Both the position numbers and the translations under genes were made by a program. Below are positions 37,954 through 49,395 of a stretch of 64,000 nucleotides of DNA, piece by piece. Location of the stretch: positions 1,288,501 through 1,352,500 of the forward strand of contig WPIO01000072.1 of the NCBI GenBank assembly GCA_009760855.2. The letters are read 5' to 3'. The notes under the pieces are model-generated. The model saw nothing but the letters and a program-made list of their open reading frames with translations, was not told where the DNA came from and searched no databases. Position 1 is the stretch's first letter, and every line of letters begins with the position of its first letter. Source of the DNA: Cristatella mucedo. Taxonomy: Eukaryota; Bryozoa; Phylactolaemata; Cristatellidae.

Positions 37954-40900
37954 GTGTGTGTTCTTGTGTGCGTGGTGTGTGATGAGGAGGCCAGCTACTT
38001 GACAAGGGTGACGTGCCTTGATTCCTTGACCCGAAGCTGTTACCATTATAGCGACTAGCACCAAACCAAGGCCAAGTTGTTCCGTACTCCGTATTGTCAG
38101 TGCTCGATATACGATTGCAAGCTGCTAGACCTCAGCTCATTCAAAGACCGGTTGTAAGCTCATAGCGAGTATAGCCTAACTGGCATTGTGTAACCATGAT
38201 CGTTGAACCTGCAAGTCAGCTTTACCAATGGCTACCCAAATGTCATTCCTTTGTGTATGCGTCTACTTGCATGCAACCTTAGGTGGGCTGGTTGCTATCT
38301 GCTTAGGCATGGTGAAGACAGCCTAGAGTGTGGGGTCACTCCAAATGTCATGTACTCCAAGTGGTTGTTCTATTATGTAGCAGTTATTGCTCATGCCACT
38401 TCCAACGAGCTAAAAACCACGAAGCAGAAAGTGAGCAGAATAGCAGCTCTGTCGACGGCTTTTGCTGCATTATGGGTAGTTGTCTTAAGGGCCCCTTTGC
38501 TTTTTTACACTGTCTGCTGTACTGGCAAATGCAGGATGCCCCGAATGAATAAATGTAGTCTTTGTAATGAGGAGCACTAATAAACTCAGCTTTCCGTGCA
38601 AACATAGGATACAATAGATGTGCATTCTCACTTGTAATGTGATTATGCTAGTCGTTCGTCAGATTGTAGTTGCTACTAGTTAGCTGTCTTTTTGCAATGT
38701 GTTCTCACATCAGAGACTTACCTTGGCACACTGAATGTTGTGCCATAACTTTTGTTCTGTTTAATTACTTCAGTGCCACGGGGCTCCTGCTTGGTGTCAG
38801 GGTCACGTACACTGTGTTGCAAACGAGGCGTGATGCCAGTGGTAGAGAGCGGGAGGTGCACACCTGAAACTCCACCACTCATGCCGTAAGCAGTGGACTT
38901 GGCAGTGTGGGGCTTCCAGCTGGAGCCACCAGGAGGAGCTGCAAAGGTTGTTGGCAGAAGAGCTCGTGTGCCCATTCAAGCCAGCAAAACTCTGACGTGT
39001 GGATCAGATTCTATGTTTATCCTGTTGGTGTACACTCGACTACTCTGATGCTACACAATTTTCCAGCCGTTTGCAAGAGCCCTGCAAAACTGCAGGGCTT
39101 GTGAAGTCAAGCTGTTCATTGGGAGCAATTGGCAAACTGTTGTCGGAATGCCCTATCACTTGTACAGCCCAACAAACTTAGCAGGCTATGGAGCCGCTAA
39201 AGCTCTCTTGTTTTTTTTAGAACTAGTGCGAGCGCCTGTCGGTTCAAGGTGCCTTGCAGCTTCTTGTATTCATGGGGCGGTTTTCTTATACAAGCGTGCT
39301 CTGACTCGTGATCAAGCACTGTCCAGATTCAGTTGCTAGCAGCAATTGGCATGCCCATGTCGTACATCCTCTCTCCCCTTAAGGCCTCTGCTCTCTGTCT
39401 GTAACTCTACAAAGTCATAAAGACCATGTGGGTGTTACGCAGGAGAGTTTCGTATAGCGCACTCACAGCCTAAGGGGCTTTAGGTACGCATTCTTACCGG
39501 ATGTGGGACAGTTGCGTTGCATGCTGTACTTGATACGCGCGGTTCTGTTTCTGTAGCCTGTTAAATCTGAGAAAACTGAAGGATAATATTTTGTCCCACT
39601 GCTCGGTATCCATGTATGTAGGCAGTCGTTATTGTTTGGACGCGAGTCATTTTCTTCTTTAGTGTCCATGACCTGAAGGACCCTGCAAAGAAGTTCAAAG
39701 TAGAAACCAATGCGAAGCAGCTCTTCCTGACTGGCCTCGTGGTAATGTGTAAGGACTGCAACTGTGTCGTTGTTGAAGGAGGTGAGTTTGTCTTAAACGC
39801 TCCTCGCCTTCACTAATGCAATGCAAGGTGTCGTGCTACAATGGTTTCTCTATTACCAGGGCCCAAGCAACTAAAAAAGTTCAAGCGACTAATGCTTCAT
39901 CGTATTAAATGGGATTCAGATAAGAAGAATACCGAAGAAAAAGGTCTTGTATGATCGTGCCCTTGTTTGGAGCTGTCGCCTGCAGTAATTGCTAGTCTGC
40001 TACTGCAAGCTGGTAGCTATATGGGAAAAGTCACCCTGCCTGCCTGGCTGCCCTTGCAGTCAAAGCTAGTACAGGCTGAGATCTCTTCTAGTCCGGCCTC
40101 AGTGGTCGAACGGTTTGCTTGGAAAGAGTGCTTTTGGTTGACCTGTGTGGATATTGGCTTATGCTGTCAGTCGAATCTCTCGTTGGCCCACCAGACTTTG
40201 CACGTGAGCAGTAAAAAATTTCTTCCATAAACTCTGGGAGGTATTGAATAGGACTGACAAGTGCATCCAGAAGTCACGTGATTCGAATATTGCCTTAGCA
40301 ATACTGTAGTTGCTCGTGGGTCTTATCTCAGGGATAGGTTGTTCGCAGCACTTCACGACCCACGTAGTTGTTTCGAGTACTGCAGCAGGCAATCCTTTAT
40401 TGCCAGTTGCAATGGGGCTGATAGCCTTCAAGGCTCTTCTGCTTCTACATAAGCATAAGCAAGGCTGTGGAATTAGCCGACTTTTACTTTTCGTGTTTGC
40501 TATTTGTAGCTATAATGCAAGCCTTGTAGAGCAACGATCTGCTCTGATTCTGTTGTTGCCAAAAACACCCAGCTTTCAGCTGCTTCATTTCGTATTCCCG
40601 GTTTGGCAGAAAGACTGCTGAGAGGTATTTGACCACCCATCCATTATCCTATCCCCATAAGCTTATCTCAAAGTGAACCGATTGCCCCAACAAACTGTCT
40701 GGCTATGTGTGACAGTCCTCCCCACGACCTGTCATCGGGTTGGGTAGCACGACCGAGCAACAAGCCTGTTGGCTCCAACACCAAACACTATTCCAAACCA
40801 TGCCGGCCAAGACCAGTCTACACTCTCTAGACGCCTGCTGGTATCGAGGGATCTAGCCCTTCCTCCCCTGTACTCCTTGGGCAGCCCATATATTCCTGCA

Positions 40901-42103
40901 TATGTTGTTTTTGCACAGTCGAGCCATTGTTTATTCCGAACTTGCCCGACACCTGGCAGCAGTTTGTGGTAGATGGACTTCCCCACAGATGCTGCCTATG
41001 TATGGATTTGGGCAGGGCTTCCGAGTCATCGGCAGCCCTCTGTGCTACTCGTGAGCCTGCAGATGCTTTAGCAGTCTGGGCCCTCGTAGGGTCTCCTCCC
41101 AGTGCTCACAGGCTGCAGAGTCATATTCCCTCACATTATGATTGCTTGCCTCGAAGCTTTTAGGCCCCTGGTGGATCTAATAATAATAATAATAATGATA
41201 ATAATACAATTATGTAACACTCAAAAAGACCTAAATCTTTTTCTATGCACTTAACCGTCTTGCTGTCTGCATAATCTGGGTCTTAGCCCAGCTTTTATGT
41301 GCTCACACTTCCCAAACGATGTTGTGGGGTTCGAGCCCTGGAGAAGACAATTCTCCAGCCTATCTCTCAGATCTACTCCCCCACCAGACCAAGCATCGTA
41401 CCACCTGCTTTTCGGAATCCAACAGTCTACCAATACCTCGTACGAACCTCAAATCCTTTGCTGCTTCCAACTGCTTCAACCTTGAGAGCTGGTATAGCAG
41501 CTGGGTAGCCTTTAGGCTAATTGTGCTGAGCCTTTGCAGTTTGGTCCAGAGTTTGTTACTCCTTTGAGAACCCATCATGGGGTCATTATGGATGAGGACA
41601 TAGTAACAATGGTAAATCTGTTTGTTCAGTTGATGACTAATTGTACCTCAGCTTTGAAGCTCAAGCTTTTGGTGTTACGCTATATCCCCTTATGTGGATT
41701 TCTTAACCGTGTAACTTGTAGATGATGATGATTCTGACACCGAAGAATTACGACCGGTTTCGAAAAAGTGCTTTTTGATCTGGGAGGTTGGTGGCTGCAG
41801 CTGCTTGCTGACTCTCCTTGTTAGTAGCCCTGCGCTGCACGCGATAGTCGTGTTTGATTACCATAGTTGTATTGCCTCCACTGTGGAGTGTTTGATGCCA
41901 CCCTTTCTATTTTGCCTTTCATTAATGCATCCAATTTTTTTTAGGGAATTGTGACTCAGCGAGCGTTTGGTGACATACGGTTTAAAGTTTGCCCAACCGA
42001 AGCATTTGCTCGTGAACAGTTTAAGAGGGCCAGCGTGGAGCATTACTGGAATCTTGCATACAGTGGAGCCGTGCTGGAGGCAGCAGGAGTGGAGCTAGCG
42101 TAA
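19180..42103 (+). CDS. PRPF3: U4/U6 small nuclear ribonucleoprotein Prp3, 16 exons, complete
   Basis: Splicing factor of the U4/U6.U5 tri-snRNP; it holds the U4/U6 RNA duplex with PRPF4 in the nucleus. Exons: 19180-19320, 22332-22475, 23015-23080, 25424-25662, 25760-25856, 27255-27352, 27529-27616, 29775-29876, 32292-32350, 32480-32592, 32893-33136, 37236-37349, 39663-39781, 39860-39943, 41722-41786, 41945-42103. All introns are GT-AG, the phases join, and the sum is 1932 nt (643 aa). Residues 1-47 are RD/RE/KD-rich. Family landmarks: [12 protein letters not shown] (about 200), FKFHDKGKF (273-281), EIEWWDSYI (332-340), LRR...[29 protein letters not shown] (about 435-454), [11 protein letters not shown] (465), [35 protein letters not shown]. 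These span the PRP3 and C-terminal DUF1115 domains. The ATG at 19180 is chosen because TAG lies in frame at 19159. The N-terminal PWI domain of human PRPF3 is absent. Identity is near certain; the start is less so. Confidence 0.96.
20480..21115 (-). mobile_element. LINE-A fragment in PRPF3 intron 1
   Basis: Reverse-strand copy. The degraded tail and hairpin are at 20480-20535 (CTAAGAGATCTAATATTTTTC), and the 3' UTR and RT C-terminus follow to about 21115 ([35 protein letters not shown]). Heavily mutated. Confidence 0.75.
23866..24305 (-). mobile_element. LINE-A fragment in PRPF3 intron 3
   Basis: Reverse-strand copy with an intact hairpin (AAAGCGCC/GGCGCTTT arms near 23897-23938) and an inverted ATT tail. 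The 5' end retains [20 protein letters not shown] and [14 protein letters not shown]. Close in sequence to 6470-7337 and 61860-63336, so it is relatively young. Confidence 0.88.
25868..26058 (+). mobile_element. SINE-B copy in PRPF3 intron 5
   Basis: Starts only 11 bases after the donor of exon 5. It contains GATCCAGGTCGTGGATTCGAGTC (box-B-like), TTTATTGCCCATTGCAGG, GATAGCCGTTGAGGCTC and AATGAGGCTGTTTGAACAGC, and ends in a short CTTTA/CTTTACT repeat. Confidence 0.8.
26381..26434. repeat. 18-bp tandem repeat, 3 units
   Basis: Three near-identical copies of TAGTCAAGGAAGTGAGG(T), intronic in PRPF3. Confidence 0.85.
27119..27197 (-). mobile_element. LINE-A 3'-tail fragment next to PRPF3 exon 6
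   Basis: About 80 bases: ATTTGATAAAGCAACCTCAAAGAACTCAATCTCTTTCTCGACGCTTTACATTTGC matches the complement of the LINE-A hairpin. It ends 57 bases before the exon 6 acceptor. Confidence 0.75.
29089..29172. repeat. GT microsatellite
   Basis: About 40 GT dinucleotides with a few GC interruptions near 29151-29158, intronic. Frames of alternating Cys/Val here are artefacts. Confidence 0.95.
30680..32060 (-). mobile_element. LINE-A copy in PRPF3 intron 8, longer fragment
   Basis: Reverse-strand copy, with the 3' end near 30690 and the RT core near 31740-32050. Visible pieces are [20 protein letters not shown] (31610-31670), [20 protein letters not shown] (31290-31360), [12 protein letters not shown] and [12 protein letters not shown]. 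Stops and frameshifts are frequent. G9 at 31110 lies inside it. Confidence 0.85.
34685..35945 (+). mobile_element. LINE-A-like copy, old, in PRPF3 intron 11
   Basis: Weak but ordered match: CTGGATCTCGTGGCAGCTTT (RT motif A region) at 34693, the GLxxGSI/VQG-like GGCATGCTTCAGGGATC at 34853, AATCAAGGCTTTTATCTTCG before a destroyed YADD box, then GACCACATCAATTCC and ATTTGGGCTGGCTAAG, and finally GGTTCTCTTGGGTTGCTGTACAAATG as 3' end. Many indels; the oldest clear copy in the window. Confidence 0.75.
36585..36760 (+). mobile_element. SINE-B copy with intact Pol III boxes
   Basis: Head GTGAGCCGTGATGGCACACT with A-box-like sequence, and a canonical B box GGTTCGATTCC near 36638. Then GCGGTGGGCGATTCCTTATT, GGTGATAGCCGTAAAGGCTC and AGAGGCTGTTTAATCAGCTA, ending in an A/T tail with ATT repeats. 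Intronic in PRPF3. Confidence 0.88.
37896..37966. repeat. GT microsatellite
   Basis: GT/GC dinucleotide tract of about 70 bases in PRPF3 intron 12. Confidence 0.93.
39397..39500 (-). mobile_element. LINE-B 3' UTR fragment
   Basis: Matches 9418-9510 over about 95 bases (GTAACTCTACAAAGTCATAAAGACC, GTATAGCGCACTCACAGCCTAAG) and, in complement, the region after LINE-B at 61690-61775. Intronic in PRPF3, 160 bases before exon 13. Confidence 0.7.
40330..40485 (+). mobile_element. SINE-B copy in PRPF3 intron 14
   Basis: TTCACGACCCACGTAGTTGTTTCGAGTAC, then GCAGGCAATCCTTTATTGCC, GCTGATAGCCTTCAAGGCTCTTC and AAGGCTGTGGAATTAGC. The head is degraded. Confidence 0.75.
40708..40951 (+). mobile_element. Possible LTR, 244 bp, followed by a PBS-like TGG
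   Basis: The segment starts TGTGACAGTCC and ends CCCGACA. Two bases later comes TGGCAGCAGTTTG, which could be a tRNA primer binding site. CATATATTCC inside could be a TATA-like element. No gag/pol follows and I see no second LTR or clear target duplication, so this is only a candidate. Confidence 0.25.
41178..41465. mobile_element. Two LINE-A scraps in opposite orientation
   Basis: The segment 41178-41250 is an inverted ATT tail with a hairpin remnant (- strand). The segment 41350-41465 is a + strand piece of the ORF ([20 protein letters not shown]-like), ending abruptly. Both are intronic in PRPF3, before exon 15. Confidence 0.75.
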
Positions 42104-42189
42104 GCTGCCTGCTGGCCTAAGCAGTGTCCGTTAGTCTTACACACAGCGCATGTACAGGTGCTATGAGTGCCACCCTTCTTGTCTTGGTG

Positions 42190-42290
42190 CAATGATGATG
42201 ATGATGATAAGTCTTTTTTGTAACCCCACTAAGAAACTGAATCTATTCAGGCACTTTACAACTCAAACAATAACCGATAGGTATAGGTAA
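42190..42290 (-). mobile_element. SINE/LINE-A tail fragment after the PRPF3 stop
   Basis: An ATGATGATGATGATGATAAG repeat followed by TAAGAAACTGAATCTATTCAGGCACTTTACA, the reverse of the CTGAATAGAG-type tail of SINE-A. It lies 87 bases beyond the PRPF3 stop. I see no canonical AATAAA for PRPF3 between the stop and this element. Confidence 0.6.
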
Positions 42291-42509
42291 CAAGCAAGAT
42301 ATCATTTTAAAGAAACCATTCGAAGGCATCAAGTGTAATGATTGGAAATGCACTCATATGCATGTTGGACTAGGTTCTTATGGTGTCCATAAGTAAAGCA
42401 CCTTTCACATACCCGCATTTTTTTACTGGTTTTGTTAGGGTTGACATGTGATGTTCCTATTTTATACCTAAAGTATAGTAGTGAAGAATCACTAGGATAC
42501 TTTAACTTT

Positions 42510-42685
42510 ACCACACTTGTATTCTGACCCTGTGTGTGTCGCCCCTAACTATGTTATTCTTGTTGTTTATTGAGCATGCTGCCACTAAACATTCGATCGT
42601 GCTTCCTTTGCAGCAAATGTAAAGTGCCTAGAAAGAGATTGAATTATCTGTAGGCGCTTTATCAAGTGTATTATTATTATTGCTT
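42510..42685 (+). mobile_element. LINE-A 3' UTR fragment
   Basis: Contains TATTCTGACCCTGTGTGTGTCGCCCCTAAC, GTAAAGTGCCTAGAAAGAG, TAGGCGCTTTATCAAGTG and an ATT tail. Confidence 0.88.
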
Positions 42686-45371
42686 TGGAGAGCCAGCCTG
42701 GGTGTCCGTTGAGCTAGATGCTGCGCCGGCCCTATGAATCTTCAATCTTATAGGTCTTTCTTAATGTAGCAAAATCTTTATAGATGGAAAAATGAAAAAG
42801 TTATGTTTTTAAAAATTGTTATGCAACCTAAACTTAATTATTAAGTAATTCCTATGAGCCGTAATTGTTAACTATGAGGATGCACTTTACCTTAAGCATT
42901 TGCATTGTTGCATTTTTTTGGACTCTCTTTCCATCGCTAAGCACTGGCTAGCGAATCAGCTGTGACTTCCGTTTATGGAACGTACAGGCTCGTGTTCGTC
43001 AAAAATTGAATAGACAGATGACTCGTGCAGTTCTTTCCGATGTTTATCTAAATTCCCAGGGTTTGAACTTTACTTCTATTAGTCATTGTTTAATGCTTAT
43101 GTCCCACCTACTGCAGCACCTATCTTTATTTTCTGCAGGCCTGCTGCTTCTCAAGCCGAGGCTGTATAGCCGGGATTCTGGAAGATTCATCTCGGTCAGA
43201 CGTATATATGACATCAGTGTGACATCTGTGCGACCTCTGTGTGGGCCTTGTGGAATATAATGGGTGACTTATTTTTTAAGTTTGACTGCTGACTTCTTGG
43301 ACAGCGACGTTACTTGTTATCAAGGCCTATGATGTAGTACTCATAGGTTGCTGTGACTACATGCCTGCGATACATTGTCACACTTTTGCCGTGACTGACC
43401 GGCACACAATTGTGGGTCCACGGGATGAATAATGAGAAGATCCAGTACCCATTGATACCAGTTGCTGAGGAGCCGGTGCTGACGTGGCTGACTTGCAATG
43501 GATTGTCAAACTCGCGATCACTAAGTGAAGAATGTGTAAACGTACTGATCTCAATTCAAGATTTATTTCTTTTTATTGTTTGCATGATCGTGCATAAATG
43601 TTTTATCGTGTTTGAAAATTTGCCAAAGATTTGGCTCCAGTGGTTTGGTAAGGTTTAGGTCGGCAAGTCGCCTGTTTACGTAAAGCAACTACCGCCATAT
43701 CAGTGCTACTGCTCATCGCTGTGCCTTTACTCGTTGCTACAAATAATGGGTATTGTCCTAATGTGTAGATGGTCTGGTTTTAACGGCAAATCATGTAAGC
43801 ATAATATGTATGCTTCGTGGGGATAGTAAAAAGAACTGCTAATTGTGTCCGACGAAATGAGTTATGCAGTCTTAGTTGACGTGCACTATGGAAGTACTGT
43901 AAAAACATTTCAAATCTCGTCATCCTATTTAATACTCACTATTGGATAGCCACTTTTCATTATGTCACTGACTCCTTGCGGTTGACGGTCCTTTAGGTGT
44001 GCCACGTTTAGTCGGTGTGCCGTCTTGTTAGGGCACTTTTTTGGTGAGACTGCTCGAGGTCTAAAATATGTTCGAAAATACAAGGTTATATTTCATTAGA
44101 TTATTTCATACATGAGCCACCCTTTTAACATATTGTTTATGATATTTCTAACTGTTGGTAGTGGTAATTACTTGAGTAGTGACTACTTTCGGTGTTAGTC
44201 TAACATGCATAATTGGACGTGTACTGAATGTATTGCAATAGCCCAAATGTATTATCATACTCATTGGCCTCATTTTCAAAATACGGTACCCGAAGGTATA
44301 ACCACCGCCCTATAATTGGACAAGTATGTGGTGACGGCATCACCAGTCTGATTTGGAGTACCATAATAATCCCAAGAGACATTGCACATCGAAAGAAAGA
44401 ATATAGTGCGACCTTCGGGAGTTCAAACATTCTCCTAGGCGACTCAGTTAGACATATGCCAATAACATGAGGTTTGAGTAACTGGACCACTCACAATACT
44501 TAAACAGCCCCAGGGAATGTAAAATGACAGCTCAGTTAATGCACTCATGAATACGACTGATATTGGTTTCGGATGAGCTGAGTCGACCCCCCCCCCAGGA
44601 CACAGGCTGAATAACATGTCTGACTAGCAGGGTTTAATTTCTACGTCCTCTATGTAGTTAGCTTGAAACACTTGTTTCGAATGACAGACTGCGTGCTTCA
44701 TATACAATTTCGCCTGTGCAAGCTCAGCAATTTGTGAGGTGCCTAAATAGAGATTTAGTTCTCTTCGGCCATGTACAACTGACCTTTTATTGCAAATGAG
44801 AAAAGAAGCACCAGACAGTCTCCCTCGAATACGTCCACGACTACAAATCAACCGCAGATATAATGTGCAGGTACATGAACGAGGTAGCCCTCTTTGACTT
44901 CCGGAAACGGTAGCTGAACATTTAATGCATATTTCACCCTAACTGTACCGCGACGGAATGGTGTTGGCTTGCGTTTTTTGCCGATTGCCCGGCTTTCAAT
45001 GATTACATACTTGTTTCATGGTCGAAATGGTGTATGGCCTTTAAAACTTTTTGTATACGGACCGACATGTAGATATTATGTCATGTCGGTTTGCAGCATT
45101 ATCGGTTTTGCCATCCGCTACGAGAAGCATGAGACCTGTAGGATGGTAATGCTACTACAGGTACACAAGCACTTCCCATTGTGATACGCCTCGAGATTGG
45201 TATTGTATGCATCAAGCTGCATGTGTAGATGCTCAGATGCACGGTGAAGGCCACGGTTGTAGCCAAAGCGATGGGCTCAAGCTCTGCAGCTATGATTGGG
45301 CGTGACATAAATAAATGTAAATATAATTAATTTGTATAGCGAATACAGAGAAAATAATCTCCATTAAGGTG
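42686..45371. other. Intergenic, no gene recognised
   Basis: AT-rich. A C9 run lies at 44588. GAGGTGCCTAAATAGAGATTTAGTTCTC at 44735 is probably a SINE-A tail remnant. No supported exon. Confidence 0.4.

Positions 45372-45413
<42 letters not shown>
45372..45413. repeat. TA microsatellite
   Basis: About 21 TA dinucleotides, directly followed by a reverse SINE-B-like box (GGGCTCGAATCCACGACC). Confidence 0.95.
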
Positions 45414-45417
<4 letters not shown>

Positions 45418-45475
45418 CAGGGCTCGAATCCACGACCTAGTCTTTAAGGGTGGCCACTTAAGGCATGGGTTAAGA

Positions 45476-47654
45476 CAAAATACTTCAAGAGGCTGAACCA
45501 TGTAGCTGCCTGGAGGCAGGAACCCACGATCTTCCTTTCTCTGCTTTTAATTGCCAAGTGCATTGCTGCCGTCTCGAGTAAGGTTTAATGAATTATTCTT
45601 CACATGTCGGTCTGTGTATTCTACTAAGTCCTCATTGGCTTAAGTATTTCAAGACGTCTCGCTTGCACTGGAATAGTGCTTGCCAGATACAGCTATAAAC
45701 CGCTCTCACCGTTCGGTCATTTATGCTTTAGGTTGGTGTACCACAGGAATGACCGTTGCTGCTATCATGCACTAAACGGACGCTATGAGTCCATGCAGCG
45801 TTATGTCTGTGTCCAGGCCACTAAAGTGTCAGCAGTGTTTAATGCAAGGTCACGGTCTAAGAAAGTAAGAGGCAGGTTAAGAAGTATAGCTGTATGCTGT
45901 ACCAATTGGAAGCAGTGGTACTCCACTTATTGAACTCGTGCTCTGCACGCGATACTTCCTCTGCCGTGCTCTCACGGCTTTATCCAAAACTTATTGTTTC
46001 ATGTTCTGCGATTGCATGTCATTGACCGAGTCAAAGAAGTTGCGTGACTAGCATTACAGTCAGGGGTATCTTTCGATCTATAATTTTAAATATCTCGAGC
46101 GGTCGCAAGGCAGAACAGATAAACCAATTGGCATTCTCCTAAAGCCATGTATGTGTGTGTACTCTATGAGCTCCTAGCTGCACTTTGCATGCTGCAAGTC
46201 GTGCAAGGTCTAGGATCGATAGATTTTTGCATTGGTTCTGAGATCGCACTTTTTAATGGCATCCTGATATGTTCAGCCTGCCAATTTCCACCACACTTCA
46301 AACGAATTAAATAATTTAGAAGGCGCCCGCCACCATGTCACCTCACTACACAAGAGATTGTCCACTGCAATAGACAGCCGAAAGTGTTTCATCTTTCACA
46401 GAAGCAAACGTTCACTAAGGCAATTCGGATTTCTTATAGCCGAGTACTCAAATGGCCTCTATCCTACACAGTCGATTAGAGCAATCTTCCAAATTGAATA
46501 ATCGTTGGTGCGATTCTGTCACTCCACAGACTATGCACACTAGCGGAGATTTACCCTGTAAAGCCAAAGCTTCTGCACCCACAGTCCATGCATAGGCAGG
46601 TTTGATGTTTGCTGCTCCATCTGCCATCAAACCGCATCAATCTATCAACAGTCCATTTTTACATGTATATTAATCCATCTCAAAATATTTTGTTCACCCA
46701 TGTATACAAACCATCTCAAATACTTTATCGATATACCATGGGAAAGGACACTAGTGGGTCGCTGAGGGATGCAGTGCTAGTATGAACGAAAGTTAAGTTT
46801 TAATCAAGTAAATTCCGGGCTGTGGATTTGCCAGCGCCATCAGAAATAGTGTTCACTTGTACGCTATCCAGCAATATCTTTCAAGCACCTTAGAAAACGT
46901 TTGATCCTCTTGGGCTTTGTCAACTAACCAAATTAGCTCTGATTTCATCGAGTCTTCCGGGTGGTCTTTCAATTAGTAAAGCAAAATGTTCGCTTATATT
47001 AGCAGGTCTACTCTAGTGAAAACTGGCTCAGATTCATTATGCTTAAGATGAATGATTGATAACAGCCCTCTCGGAGCTAGCTACTCATGGTACCGCCGCC
47101 TGCATTTATCACTTCATTTCATTTTTGCAGCTCGCACGTTGCGCAGCTACTAAATTGCAATAGGTGAGCGATTAATTGTTTATTGGAATCAGAATTTGAG
47201 AGTCAACAAAACGTGACATTACCGTGGAGCAAAATTCTTTACCCTTCTTGAGCCTCTTATGACTTGAAAAGCACTGTAATATTTCGGAGCCAGCTTGGTA
47301 TGGCCCAGAAGGACCTGAGTGCGAATCGTTATTTAATTTCATGGTACCCCCTTTAGCTATAGACACTCATCACTTCAAAATCTCCGACTGTGACTGTTTG
47401 CCACTGCCCCAGAATCGTACAGAAGACGTCACATTCCAAAGCTTTCCATAGTATCCCACCGTTAGGAATAAAAGATGTAATGATATTAATACTGTAATTT
47501 AACACCATGAACTATAAGATCACGTACATTTCAATTGGACACAATAAAAATACATAGATGTTTAGATCAATTAATTTTTTCTGATTATTTCGGTTATCTT
47601 ACAAATTAATAATAATAATAATAGCAATAATAAATTGCCATGCTGATTTTTCCC
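45476..47654. other. Intergenic, no gene recognised
   Basis: No domain or family seen; the frames are short. Confidence 0.4.
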
Positions 47655-47775
47655 ACTGATTAAGGTGCTCGCCCAGGACCAAGTTATGGCCAAGGTTGTG
47701 GGCTCGAACCACTTAGCATGTAAAGCGCCTGAATAGAGTTTAGGTTCGCTTAGGGCGCTATACAAATGATTTATA
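47655..47775 (+). mobile_element. SINE-A copy
   Basis: Head TTAAGGTGCTCGCCCAGGACC, box-B-like GTGGGCTCGAACCAC, then TGTAAAGCGCCTGAATAGAG and GGGCGCTATACAAATG, the LINE-A-like tail. It abuts a reversed LINE-A end at about 47775. Confidence 0.82.
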
Positions 47776-48010
47776 TAATAATACATTTGTAGAGCACCCT
47801 CAGAGAATTGAATCTTTCTCTAGGCACTTTCCAGATGCTGTATAGAAAGCATTACCAAATGATTGGTGAGAACATCCGCAACCAGCAGGCACAGTATAAG
47901 CAGGTACATTCAAACGAAGAACGACTCACAAACACCCACCAAATGCTGCAATAAACAGGTGCGTTTGAACGGGCGAATTTATCAGAAGTACAGCTCACTC
48001 AACAACGACA
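47776..48010 (-). mobile_element. LINE-A 3'-end fragment, tail-to-tail with SINE-A
   Basis: Starts with an inverted tail (TAATAATACATTTGTAGAG), the hairpin and 3' UTR in reverse, and ends near GGTGCGTTTGAACGGG, which corresponds to the coding end FKxxLKTHLF. Divergent. Confidence 0.75.
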
Positions 48011-48127
48011 TCACTAATTGGCCGGTTTCTCTGGTTTCAATTATGTCTATACCACTGCACTGATTTTAGTGGTCTTTAGTCTGACAAGACAGACTGGCTT
48101 GTTCATCATTTTGGACAGATAGTTTGG

Positions 48128-48305
48128 TGAGCCGTTATGGCACACTGGGTAAGGTGGTTGCTTTTACGACCGAGGTCCCGAGGTCGTGGGTTCGATTCCT
48201 GCGGTGGGCAATTCTTTATCGCCACAGCAAGTGGTGGTGATAGCAGTAAAAGCTCTTCTGTCGCTATGCAAAAGAGGCTGTTTAATCAGCTAGAATTTTT
48301 TTTTT
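48128..48305 (+). mobile_element. SINE-B copy with intact Pol III boxes
   Basis: GCACACTGGGTAAGGTGG (A-box region), GGTTCGATTCC (B box, about 48190), GGTGGGCAATTCTTTATCGCC, GTGGTGATAGCAGTAAAAGC, AGAGGCTGTTTAATCAGC, then an oligo-T stretch. Confidence 0.88.
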
Positions 48306-48984
48306 ATAGTAGTTGGATGGATATTAGCCAACAACTACGTAAGCCAATTTTACGATGCTTCGATATTCCAATCGAAACATACATATTTCGCAGGTCTTGC
48401 TTATATTTGGTGCGAATAAAGAAGTAGTGATGTTGAAAACTCTTCTCTTAGGCATCGACTCAACTCCCTCAGCACTGCCCCCACGACTTAATGAGCGGAA
48501 GTCGACACATTTCAGCATGCACCCATGCCACGCGACTTTTTCGTCTCGCTATTCGCGAAGAGAACCCGATATCCCGGCTGCATATGCTCGGAAATGACAG
48601 GTCTTCAAATTAGGAGTTCGCTAAGCGGCATTCGAGTTCGCAGCTGCCACCGACAGCCCTTTCTAGATGTGTACGTGCATACATAGAATACGAGCCTTTA
48701 AAACGTCATCGATGTGCCATCGCAAGTACTGTGCTTGAGTAAGCTTAGCACAAAGAGGGTAATCAGCTGGCGTGGAGCCGCCGCTGTTGAACTGCTTCAT
48801 AGAGGTTTAATAAAACATTAAGGAGCAGGAGTAGGGTGTTCAACTGAGTCATATACAATTACGCTAAAATCAAGAGAATATTTCTTTCAGGAATGCATTG
48901 TAGAGCCAGATTAAAGAAGACAAGTCGCCCGTCTAGTGAAATGATCTACGAGGAGTGGTGAAGCTAAACTATACAAGAATTGTA

Positions 48985-49395
48985 TGCGTGCACTTTTAGA
49001 TGCAATGAATGTTCTATAATCGCACGGCTGACTTAATGAATTCCAGAAAATGTAATGCCGCACAAAAGTTGGAGGATCTAACCTTCAAGATTAGTTCAGC
49101 TAGCAACCCTCCTGTGACGTCTGCCCGTAATCTAGTTCATGCATTCACGATATCGCGTGTACATTTTTGAAATTATCAATATTCAGGACTCCCAGCCTGT
49201 GCAGTGGTGTAGAAATCACTGGGTCTTATAGTCTGTCGCCAACGGAGTAGGGTCTTCGCCGGTGTAACCGCGGATGACCGCTTCTTCAAGCGAGCACCGG
49301 GGGCGGGTTCACTGCCTGCTGCCATTCAAGCCTTGTCAATGGCAGGTAACTTTTAAATCAGCTCTAAATAAGTTTTTTTAACGCTTCGCTGCATG
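48985..49395 (+). mobile_element. Degenerate LINE fragment
   Basis: GTTCATGCATTCACGATATCGCG and CCAGCCTGTGCAGTGG echo the LINE-A ORF, and GACCGCTTCTTCAAGCGAGCACCGGGG...GCCATTCAAGCC echoes the DRSFxxxAPxxWNSLPxxI motif near the CR1 C-terminus. Much decayed. Confidence 0.5.

Noticed and set aside
38203-38580. 125-codon frame inside PRPF3 intron 12
   Set aside because: No domain, no initiation or splice context, and flanked by intronic sequence; an overlapping frame is nearly as long.
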